Source: Sphaerolaimus hirsutus
Taxonomy: Eukaryota; Nematoda; Chromadorea; Monhysterida; Sphaerolaimidae
DNA length: 64,000 nt
Direction of reading: 5' to 3'
Assembly (NCBI GenBank): GCA_964036195.1
Contig: OZ038451.1
Span: 6,080,529 to 6,144,528, forward strand
The notes beneath the pieces are model-generated. The model worked only from the letters and a program-made list of their open reading frames with translations, had not been told where the DNA came from and ran no database searches. The position numbers and the translations under genes are program-made. Each line of letters starts with the position of its first letter. Within the stretch, counting starts at the first letter, position 1. Positions 40,201-52,200 of the stretch are shown here, piece by piece.

Positions 40201-43200
40201 CGAAGGTGGAATCACACATGCAGAGGCATCGAACCTTGGCAAAATCGGTATTGGCACTGGGATGGTGGGATTTTGACACCTGGCGCACCTGGCTACAAGT
40301 ATGGATTTACCTGATATGTGCACTAGTCACCATGCAGTATTTACTAGCCGCGCTCATGGCTGCAGCGCCGGAAATGGCCGTGACTTTGGTGAACCGGGCA
40401 AAGGAAAAAATCAAACGACCAAAGACAGAAGAAAAATCCAATATCATCGTCGAACTGGCTGAGGACCGCCCTAGCGAACAGGTAAAGGTAAGAACGGTAA
40501 TTAACCCGTGCGTGGGAATGCCAAGTGGCATGCCCACACTCACGGGCGCGCGTCGTTTTCCCGCTATACAATACAGTATCAACAGAAAATGCGATCTGGA
40601 AGAAGAATCGGTATGCATGATCACTTTCTCGACGGAAGAAAGAGATAACATACATCAGGTAGCCAATCGACGTGAAGAGATCGTGCATGTGTATTACAGC
40701 CCATCCATTACCATAACCATCGATGGGAGAGAATATCGGAGATGTCTACTGGACACAGGCGCCATGCGTTCATTATGCAACAGAGACGTGCTGATGCGAC
40801 ACAAGGAAAAGGCTACTAAGCATGATGAAGTTTCACCTATTGGAGCCCTCAGGTGTGCAGCAGATTCGAAACTTTTGGTATTGGGACAGATGGAAGTACC
40901 GGTAACGATGGGAAACCACACCTTCGGGATTGTGTTTCAGGCGGTGAACGGATTAGCTGGTGAAATTTTAATTGGCGCAGACGTCTTACGGCACATGGTA
41001 GTAGACCTACCTGCAAGGGAACTACGAATCCCTACGGCTAACGCGATTATTCCCTTTGATAACCCAGACCCGGAAGTGCAGCAGCGCAGAATTTACGCTA
41101 TTGTGAACGAAAAAATAGAAATTCTGGCTAGACATGAAGCGCTAGTGACGGCAAAATTATCTGCCCCCATGGATGAAAAGTTATTTACGGTCATGGGATT
41201 GGATACGGTAGGCGAACGCTGTGGCGTTATGGCTGCTTCAGCGGCCTATGAAACTAGTGCCCCTGTGTTTCAGGTGAGATGTGCAAATGTACGAAATCAG
41301 CCCGTGGTGCTACAGGTAGGACAGCGCATTGCGGTGGTCGAACCAGTGGATTGCGTGCTGAAAGTGAAACCTGGAGACCCCCCCGCTGAATGGGTGAAGC
41401 AGTGTTATGACAGAGATGTGTGTCGACAAGTTCAAGCGACTGAACCTCCCCCCAAAGTAGCAGAAGACAAATTAGGACCCCCACTGCAAGTTGCATGCCC
41501 AGATGGACACGTGATGGAATTCACCGTGCCAGAAACTTTGACGGACGAACGCAGAGAGGAACTGAAAAAGGTGATTTTGCAGTACAAAGAAGCTTTTGCC
41601 CGACATAAGTATGACATCGGCTACAGCGAATTAGTGGACTACCGGCTGCAATTAGTGGACAAAAAACCAATTGCATGTAGAATGTACCGGTTGAGTCTGG
41701 ATGATCAGCAATACTTAGAAAATCATTTGAGATGCCTCATCGAGCACGACATCGTGGAACCCAGTACGAGCCCGTATTGTGCCCCCACGCTGGTGGTATC
41801 CAAACCGGATGGAGCAAAGCGGATGGTAATTGATTACAGACGCCTGAACGCTGTTTTGCACGCTCCCCTATTCCCATTACCCCGCTTAGATGAAACAGTC
41901 GAATCTTTATGTAGCTGCAAGTATTTTTAGCAGTGCCGACATAAATCAAGCTTTCTATAACATTGCTTTGCATCCAGATGATCGACACATTACGTCATTT
42001 AGAAATATTTTTGGACAATTTCAACTGAAACGTTTACCAATGGGATTAAAATGCTCACCTAGTTTAGCGCAGCGCTGTTTTGAATTAGCTATGGCCGGCT
42101 TAATACATTGAAATGTGTTATTATACATCGACGATTTACTGATTTATAGTGCAACCTGGGAAACACATTTATACGACATAGGGCAGGTGTTGGAAAGATT
42201 AATTAGAAATAATTTCAAAATTAGTCCAAAAAAGTGTTTTTTCGCACGCGTCACAGCTGTACGTTTTCTAGGATTCATGATTGGCCGTGACGGCGTGTGC
42301 GTACCGGATGATAAACGCCACATAATTCAGGACTGGCCGGTACCCACTACCGTAAAAGAAGTTAAGGGTTTTCTGGGAGCTATAGGGTTTTTTAGACGCA
42401 TGATTCACAGATGCGCAGAGTTAGCTGTACCTTTGTCAAATCTCACGCGTACGGGACCAAGAGAAAATTACAATAGCGACACCCCGGTGGATTTGACAGC
42501 GAAACCCAAAGCACTGGAAGCTTTTCATAAGCTCAAGGAAGCATTGTTAGGAAGCCCATGTTTGCAATTTCCCGATCCTAAACGTATGTTTATAATTATC
42601 ACGGACGCCTCTAAAATTGCTGTTGCAGGAGTGCTAGCACAACGAGCAGAGGACGAAAAAATACTACATGCATGTGCCTTTTACAGCCGGAAGTTAGGTG
42701 CAACCCAAAGCAAATGGCCAGCGATTTCACTGGAAGCATGTGCAATCTACGAAAGTATACGTAATTGGCATTGTTATCTGGCGGGACGGCCCTTTGAAGT
42801 CTGGACTGACGCCAAGAGTATTTCGTGGGTAAAGAATCCTAATTTAGAGACTACCCCGCACGCCATGCTACACAAGTTCGCTTTAGCGATTACGCCGTAC
42901 CAAATCACGTTCAAGCATTTGAGGGGAAAAAGCAACGAATTAGCAGATGCATTATCTAGAAGACAAGACGCGCCAGTGGTATTCGATGAGAAAAAGGACC
43001 TGGATGAGGCTTTTGAGCAGTTCGCACAAGTTACGTGCCGTGAAATCGCTATCCCGCACGATAAGCAGGTTACGGTAGCTGCGGCGAGCAGGGCAGCGTA
43101 CCAGCCAATCAGCGAACGAAGCGGCGTAAACGAGGAGGCGGAGTTACTGCGACCAATCAGCGACCGGACGCGCGGGCGAAAAGAGGCGGAGTCACCCGGG

Positions 43201-46200
43201 CTGCGAGAGCGGCAGCGGAATGCGGAAGCGCCTGGAACCGGAACAATGGCTGGTGGTTCAGGAGCCGGAAATGAAGTTGTTCCGGGTTTAACGAGTGTAA
43301 CCAAGCGCAGTACAATCATGGCGCTACCTCCCATGACTTCGGTGGACAAGTTGAAGCGGCTACAAGCAGAAGAACTGTACATAGCCACAACTATAGAAGT
43401 GTGTCGCGCAGATAATTTTTACAGCGCCGCGCCGTATTTTATTGATCAATACGGTTTATTACGCCGACAAGCGGGAACGTCCCAGATACCAGGTGTACAA
43501 TTATACGACCCAGTGTGTATCCCATCGGAATTAGTTCCATTCGTGTTAGAATTAGCTCACAATCACCCCACGGCGGGCCATTTAGGAATAATAAAAACAT
43601 TTGAAAGATTACAGGAATTCGCGTGGTTTCCAGGAATGCGGCCAGAAAGTGCGCGCTGGGTTGCTACTTGCCCTTCGTGCAACGCCAAGAAAGGTCTCAG
43701 AGCGGCAATGCGAACTCAAATGGTGTGCCGCCAGGTAGCCAAAAGGCCAGGTGATGTGATAGCAGTAGACGCAATAGGACCTTTACTAACCACGAAACGC
43801 AGAAACCGACATGTGTTAGTGTTTGTTGATCAGTGCACACGTTTTGGAATTGCTGTGCCTGTTCCCGACATAAAACAAGACACAGTATCATTTGCATTTT
43901 TGTTGCACATTTTGCCTATATTTAGTGTGCCGGCCGTTATACTCAGTGATAACGCCCCTAGCTTTACTGAGGGCACTTTTGCCAAGCTTTTACAATATTT
44001 GAACGCGACCCAACACACATCATTTGCATACACCCCCAAGAGCAACGGAATGGTGGAACGTAGGAATGGTGTTCTGATGGAAATAGTATCTCACTACGTA
44101 AATCGTACACATGACGATTGGGACATACATTTAGGTGCCGCTGTACATGCGTACAATACATCGAAACACCCTTCCTTGCAAACCACCCCCTATGCGTTGC
44201 TATTTGGCAAGCCTGCTGCGTCCATGTGGGAGCGTATGATCGAGCCTCCCCCTGACACTGAGGCATTGCCCTCATTGCCGCATAAGCGCGCTCTTATAAA
44301 TGAATTAGGCGCGCGTCTGACCACAGCACGCGAAGCGGCGCACACCGCTTTAGCAAAAGCGCAGCAAAAGGAGCAATTTTATGCCAATCGCCGGGCACGT
44401 CGATTGAATGTGCAACGCGGGCAAGCGGTACGCGTGTACACGCCGCGTATTACTCAGTTGACGGGCCCTAGTAAGAAATTCGCGCCTCGCTTTATCGGTC
44501 CGTATGAGTGCATTGATTATGCCCACCCATTAGTGACTTTGTTCAACAATATTAATAGGAAAATATACGTAGTTCATGCAGATCATTGCAAAGCAACCAG
44601 TGAATACTTAATTCCCCCTTCTTACAGTGAATTATACGGCGACGACTAAAATTGATTAATTAGCCGTTACGACCATCGCCGTCGCGTCAAACAACACGGA
44701 ACCAGGTATAACAGGTGTGATGTGTGTGTGAAAGTGTGTGGTTTTTTTTTTGGAAGCTCGTGCACCCCTTTTGCCCACGTGTGTAACATTATCGTAAAAT
44801 GTAAAAACCTATAATATTTAAGTTGACGTTCTTATGTTCTCTTTTATATTTTATTAATTCAACTTATCAAGATTTCATTCATATTTACATTCCAATTTTA
44901 ACATCTTCACATTCGCCATTTAATATCTCAAGCGAAGTTGTTTACAACGTGCGCTTCACATCGCTCACATATTTAGATCTTAGTCATTGCTCACATTCCG
45001 CCACATTTCCTTGACAAGCAGCACGCAAATACGCCGTCATGTTTATGTTAAGCGGCGGGCCCGCCCCGAGTGGGGGGCCGGGCCCGCGCGTCATTTCAAA
45101 AGCTGTCTGGCTTGTCTCACATTTTCACTATCTTGTCAGTTTAGCTCGCTTTTCATCGGAGAAGCGAGCGGGCAAGGATTGAACTTTCACAATTGGAAAT
45201 GTTGGGTAAAAATCGGAGATTAGAGCCGACCGATTGGCGCCAAACCAATCGCCATCGGTCTGGCCCTTAAAAGCCGATTTCACAGCTAAAATCGGCAGTG
45301 TTTGCAACCTCGTCAACTTCACACGAATCTCTTCCTAGGATCTAAATAAGCGCCGTAGTCACTTTATTAAGTCGCTTGTTTTTGGTGCTAAAAGTCACCT
45401 CAGTGCTTTGTTTCACACCCGCGCTGTTTGAGGTGCTTTATTCACAACCGCGCCACTTAATTGTCGCCTTTTGTCGTAATTAAGTGCCTTCTTTAAATTG
45501 CCTTATTTCTCCGGTAATTAGAGCTTCTTTTACGTTTTAATTAAGTAATTAATTTAGTTGTAAATTAATTCCTTTGTTTACGTATAATTTTATATATATT
45601 TTATTTACACTTATTTCTTTGTATTTAATTGTCTAAATAAAAACGTTCGTCAAAACCTTTGGTAAACAATCTAAATTTGCTTCACACTAACTCACGTCAA
45701 TTCACTTCAACTCAACTAATCACATTTGATAAAATAACGGAACGTCAACTAGAGACGACGCTTCACGTCAACTTACATACGTTCACATTTGTCCTCTTCC
45801 TCGGTTAGGAATAGGAGCTGGTTCACAAGTCACTTCAACAAGTTCCGCATTATTTTACACCACGGGCAACTGGACCGCACGAGTTTTTATTGCTTTCCCC
45901 GTTCATTAAACTTTCGCAACTTAATTATTTTTATCACATTGTTATATTTATAATGGCTTCGGCCTCTCGCAAATGCCCATTTGAAGGTGCAGACGCCCCG
46001 CCCATCAAATCCAAGGAGACAAATACACATGGTGCCTGCGGCGGTGGAACCATCCCCCCGCGACAACTTTACCGCGCGCAGCAGATGCAAAATGGACCGG
46101 AAATCTACCCCAGCAGAGGGAAATTTGAAGGTTGGGTAGATCGAGTGTATATTGACTCGGGCGCTGACGGGCATGTTGAGTATCAGTGTCATGTGAGAAT

Positions 46201-49200
46201 TTCGGAGCAAACGATGGCGATACTCAGCGAAAACGAGCAGTGGGTAAATGCGGATGAGGCCTATCCGTATTTTTATTATTCAAATAAGCGGGCCAAGGCG
46301 GCTAGAGACAAAAGGACCACCCAGCTGGTGGATTTGTGCGCAAAAATTCAGAAACAACACCCCTCGATGTTTTTGCCCCTGGTGCGCCACGGAATGCGTT
46401 TTTCGGCGACCGCGATCGCACAGAAAATAGAAAACCCGAGGTACTGGGAGTTCACCGGCGTCGCGATATGGGGTAATCAGACGAAATGCCCCTTAAATGT
46501 TGCCGCCCCAGTGGTAGTGAGTACGCAGGGCACGCGGCGCGTCACTCAAGCGGCACGTACGTTGACGCGTGGCGACACTTCCGGCTACCAGCCCTATACG
46601 AGCGACTGGAAAACGGCGCGGCTGCGAACGGCCTTCACGCCGTCGAATTACAAAAATCTGGAACCGCTGGGCGCGGCGGAGCGGGGCGATGCCGGGCCGG
46701 AAAAGTTGGTCATTTTGCACAGAGAGTATGTGAGTGACAGCAGAGTGGAAAATTTGAGTGCTGGACAGTTGGGGCTGGCCCACGTCGAATATCACGACCT
46801 GAACGATTTGGACGTGTTCGGCGACGAATTTTACGGCCATGCGTACGGGCTGCAGGTTGCCATGGCTGAGGACATCAGCACAACGGGCATCCAGCCGGAC
46901 ACAGAGAACCGAGATAACATGGACGCATTTCTCAGGTATAAATTGAGTATTTTAGCAGCGGCCCACTGCTATAACGAGTCATTTTTGCGGTTTCGGGCGA
47001 AACGCGCAACGGATGTGTGCGCACATGTGTTCTGGGAGCACACGCCGCAGGGCACTGCATGCGACATTATGGTGCGCCGCCCGGACCCAGAAGAATTACA
47101 AGCTGACACTTTTGAAGGACCGGAAGAGCAGCGCGTTTGTTTGCTGGAGCAGGTGAATACGCAGACACAGCTGTTGAACCAGGCGACGCCCATGTCAGTG
47201 TTGAGCTTGGTGCTGGCCAGACAAGACGAAGACAAACCAGTGGCGGGCAGCCCCAACCTATCAGTCAGAATTACCAGTGTGGAATCAGAGCCAACCACTA
47301 CAATGCTGCGTGCGAAATTGGACATGGCGGCGTCGCAGTCAGCACTGCCCCGTACTCTGGAGAGTGGAAGATACATGGTGCGCGGCTCAAACGACTCGCC
47401 TAATTATGACCGAACCATGCGGTCACTGCAAGCAGCCCTGAACAAAGCGCCGGTCGGCTGGGTGCCAAAAGTGGTTCAGGGGTCAAAAGTACTCACCCTG
47501 GAGGCGCAAATCCAATTAGCGGTGATATTGAATTTGCGTCTGCTGGATGATGAAACTGACTGGGCGTTAATTAGCCGCGAGGCTAATGAGCTGTACGAAT
47601 CATTGTTCAGGGGAAAAAATGAACAAATGATTCAGGCCAAATTAGGTGAGTTTTTGCCGCAACAGGGACAGGTAGAAGTTTTGGGAGCTGTGATCACAGC
47701 CGTACGAATGCGCAAACCCCTTTTGATTATGTGTGACTCGCCTTTCGGGTCCGGGAAGACAACCACACAAAATCAACTGGCGTATGTGTGTTCACGCGGC
47801 TATAATTATTATAACTCGAGACCCAGGGTGCGCGCGGGCTCCGACTTGCCATCGGACAAGCAGCCGAACGCCAAATACCATTCGACGCTCATCACGTGCA
47901 CGGTCAACTCAGCGGCCGACGAAGGCGCGCGCAGGGCCCTGACCAATCTGAATAAATTAGGGCAGCGGGATATTTTTGGGGCTTTGGAAGTTTTGTTGCG
48001 GGAGCGCGCGAAATGGACCGCTATGGCCGATACGCCATTTTCTGAAATGCAAAAACTGGAGGGTTTTGAAGAATTTTTGAAATTAAGAGCGGCGTTCCCG
48101 GTGCGCGTTTTGAGCCCCATGTGGGAAACTGACCCCACTTATAGTACCAATTGCCAACCCTGCACACCCTAGCACAGCGAACCGGCCACAACATCGTCCG
48201 CCTCAGCCCCGAATGGACGGCAGTGCTGGAAAAGTACGACGGCGCCAAGAAGGACTACGAGCTGGTGGACGAAATTATCAACAACTGCACGGACGACGCC
48301 GTTATACGCGCGCAGCTGACCGAACAGGTGCCATTTCTCACCGCCGAAGATGGAGACGAACAGCCATTCGATGACTTCGAGGCAGGCGTGGCGGGCGCCC
48401 GGGCTGGTGAGGCTAGTTTAGCTGACCAGGGGTTTTGGGGTAAGGTGCTGCGTAGGGCGCTGTCTAAATATGTCAGGGCTAAGGTCAGGCTGCACCGGGT
48501 GTTCTTGGAAGTGGTGCAGCCCGGTCAAATCCATGTCACTTTAGACTCCGCCCATGACGCCCGTATAAAAAGTGTGACTGCGTGTGCGGTAATTGTTGAC
48601 GAAGCGTCTCTGGCATCTGACGCTGCCGTAATTAGCGTGGTTCAGGCGGCTCAGCTCCCAGTGAACGGCATGCTACTTCTATTTGGAGACAGTAAACAAT
48701 TGACGCGTATGATTCGCGTGCAAGACTGGGTGGAGCCCGTCCTGAAACCCGACCCCACCCTCATTGATAGGCTCACACAATATCAACTATGTCCCGTGGT
48801 TCACTTGGAAACAGTGTTCCGCGGGCATCGCCAGCTGATTCAGGCTAACTCGGTGGCGGCGTACAACGGACTGCTACGCGCCTACAACGACACAGCAGCG
48901 CACGGCGCCACCATGTTGCCCTCGCCTGGCGACTTCGAGGACGGCGTCATGCTGTCATCGACGTTGGTGCACCAGGGCTGCGAATCGAAAGAGGGCATGT
49001 CCATTATCAACAAGAAGGAACTGCGCATCATCCTGCACCTGTACGACTACCTCGTGGCCACGGTGAAGGAAGATCCCACCCTACCCTGGGCAGATCTCAC
49101 AGATCCCGCTAGTTTGCTAATTGTGTGCTTTTATGCGGCGCAGGCGCGCGCCCTAATCAGTCGACTAGTAGCCCATACAGAACACGACGCGGCTTACTGG

Positions 49201-52200
49201 GCCACCCGCGTAATTACTGCCGACAAAGCACAGGCCCGTGAAGCGGAAGTGGTCATCATTTCCTGCGTGCGCGGCAGCCCGCCAACCGACTCCGCCCAGC
49301 TGGATGCCGATCCCAAGAAGGCGTACGGTAGAGTTGGATTTGTAGCGGAGTTGCCCCGGGGAAACGTAGCCACCTCCCGCGCCAAATGTGTGCGCATCGT
49401 GGTGGCCAATGCCGAGACCATGTTGTGGTCAACCTTTTTCCACCGGTTTCTGACGGTCGAGCACAAAGCCGATCGAATTTACTCTTACGAATCGGGCCAA
49501 ATCTGGGGAAACGTGCTGGGATTTTGGCCACCGGAATGGCGCCCGCAGGCTGACTTGAAAGAACTAGTCGGACCGGATAGATACCCGGCCCTTGAAGAAG
49601 AACTGCAGGCGGAAGTTTTATCCGATATTGAAACCGCCTCCTCAGGCTCTGACTCCTCTGCAGACGCGCGGGAGGAAGTTGTGCCGGTGGTGGAGGAGGT
49701 AGTGCCCGTTGTCGAGCCAGTTTACCGCCCTAATGAAGAATATTCCCCCATTAGCAACGACATGGCGGCCATGGCACTGCAGAACGCAGCCGAGCCCCCC
49801 TCGCCGCCGCCCGAGCACCACGACGCGGTCGAGGCCATCCCACTGCCACCGGAGGAAGCCCCAGCGCAACAGGTAGAACACGACATGGTAAATGGTAATT
49901 GTGAAAATTGATACGAAACAATTTTTGGTAAAAACCAGTCATAATAATTTTGAGGTGTAATAATTCATGCACAACTTTTTGTCATCAGGAGAAACAGACA
50001 ACTTTGTAACAAAAAACCAGCAATCAGAAACATACTTGTTAGTATTCCATGAAAACAATTAGAAAATCTTGTCGGCGATCAATTTTCACACGCACGGACT
50101 GCGACATGTCGGTCGAGCAGGTAATTTGAATGTTGACCCCAAACTGCCCGTCCAACAGCGGCACGAGACTGTGAAGTGACACTAATTAGTAATCTACATA
50201 ATTAGTTCCCAAAAAATCAAAAAAGAAAAACTTTTTCTCACATCGAGCCCTGAGCGGGAACCAAAATTTCGAAGTTTCGAGCACAAAAAGCCGGCACGGC
50301 AGAAAGCTGATGCCATAATTCAAATGAAGACGAGCCATATTTGCACCCCCAGGGCATGTGACTGCCACGGCCGTCCACCGAAAAATGCAGAGAAGGCATG
50401 ATTTTTGAATAATCAAAAAACGGTGCAAAACACTTTTTCTGAACATGTCGTTTTTAGCCCGGAGGTAAAAAATTAATGGCTGGTGGGATTGTAGGTAGAA
50501 ATATGGCTAGCCAATCATGCGTAAAAACGTAACGACAATTTTGTGCAGACACTCCGACGACTCAAGGACGACCATATGTGACTGAATGACGGCCCGCGGT
50601 GCACAGGGAAGTCACAGTGAACGTGCGGTTCGCTGTGCACTGCAAACCCGCCAACGAAGCCGCAGCCCCAGGACGGTACGCCCGAATGGACACTACTGCG
50701 GCCATGATTTTATTAAATATTTTCCTTTCCGTTAATTACGTAATTACTTCCAATGTGATGTTAATTTTTCATTTTACGTTTTATTAATTAAGCTAATTAG
50801 GTTACCCGCATTTTAAGTTAATTAAGTGATTATTTTCGTTTTTTTAAATGCATTTCCCAATATGTACTTTCGAATGGTATAATTTTTAGGTTTTTATCAT
50901 TTTACATTTTTGTCAAAAGGGTGCAGTGTCTGGGAATGGGTTAGAAAAGCTTTTATGTTTCTTGTTAAGCTAAAAGGTGTTGACTCGGTTAAACGCCTAG
51001 ACGTCCCAATAGATAACATTCAGAAAATTCCCCGACCAAGTGCATTTTTTATTTAGGACTAGGTAATGGGTGGAAAAGTGGCAAACGGCAATTATTGTTG
51101 GCATGCGACTGCAAGACACATGCAGAGCACAGTTTACAGTGAAGAGCACAGCTGTGCCAACTAATTATTCCCATCACTCAGGGTGATTGGTGAACTCGCA
51201 AGTGCTAGTGTCTTGTGGCGTGTGTTCAGGCCCGAAGTTCCAACCCTTACCCGGCAATGCAATAACCTTGAACAACCCCCGCAAATGAGCGTTCTTTCTG
51301 TGGCCTTGGTCGGGCGCGCTATAAAATATTTTCACCTAAAGGGGCGCAGGTTGATAACACGTGTCACACCACCTGCTCTAGGCTGTACCGTAACCTCTGA
51401 ATAGAAACCCAGTTCCTGACACTCACCTACGAGATAATTTGTATTTTAATTACGTCAGTGATAATCACAGTTACTTCACGCTTGGTTTAATTCACGTTTG
51501 CACCCGTTTATTTAATTAGTTATTTTTCCCGCATTTAATTAAATTACTTGTGCCTTGTACGCTATGTTAACGGTTTTCCAGTGATCATTGATTTCGTCTT
51601 ATAATTCGCTCATTACGGTTAATTGTTGTGTCTCAGATTTAGTATTCTTTCCTCTTATGGTAGATTTTTTGGTGATTATAAAATGCGCTGATTTTACATT
51701 TTTTCACCCACTAGAGGCTATACGACTCACTTGAGCTATTGTGAAATTGACTCTGACTATATTGCTAAATAAAGTTCCCGTGAATCCAACTTGGTCCCCC
51801 TGAAGCATACTAACTGCTTTTTAATTTGAATTTTATTAATTACGGCTTTACTTTAACTACGACTTATTAACAATTAATCGAAGTAAACCGCCGGCTGCAG
51901 TTACGAAAGGGATTGGTAAGTTGCCGTGTCCGTCCTCAGGAACTGTCAGGACCCCAAGGGGTACTGGCGCCGTTCCTGATTTGCGTGTAAAATCCCCGTA
52001 CCATAAAAACAATCATTTATTTAATTACGCACGCAATTAGAAGCGCAAAGGGACTGGAATTTACAATTCTCCGCCGCGGCAAAATTCGACGAGTGACGTA
52101 TTTTTGTGGTAAAAACGGAAACTAGTAAAATTAGTAAAAACGTAAAATATCTGACACCTGCTCTCAACGTATATGTGAAAAATGGGGGTGTCCATAAAAT

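Larger units (their letters stand above)
33554..52156 (+). mobile_element. giant (18.6-kb) Ty3/Gypsy-like element with env and SF1 helicase
   Basis: LTRs of 1667 bp (TGTAGGTAG...ATCTGACA), with target repeats CCTG at 33550-33553 and 52157-52160; the related copy at 7963-8611 shows the single-copy site. Internal order: gag (35336-38995), env-like glycoprotein (38660-40400), protease, RT, RNase H, integrase (to 44649), a 1.3-kb gap, UPF1/DNA2-like helicase (45953-49911), 580-bp 3' region. The LTRs differ at about a dozen positions by eye, so it is older than the BEL insertion. Breaks: frame changes near 38960, at 41925-41930 and near 48150, and a TGA at 42109-42111. Domain order in pol (RT-RNaseH-IN) and the YIDD motif place it with Ty3/Gypsy. 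Size, gag-env-pol order and the helicase are all unusual. Confidence 0.92.

Noticed and set aside
20845..42111. TGA reassigned to an amino acid
   Set aside because: TGG is used normally for Trp in these genes, the 15043-20838 frame itself ends in TGA, and the DUF229 exons contain no in-frame TGA; mutation is simpler.
45953..49911. Helicase as part of a Helitron or a Maverick
   Set aside because: No Rep/HUH motif, no Helitron ends, no polymerase or packaging genes; the motif set is UPF1-like and it lies inside LTRs.
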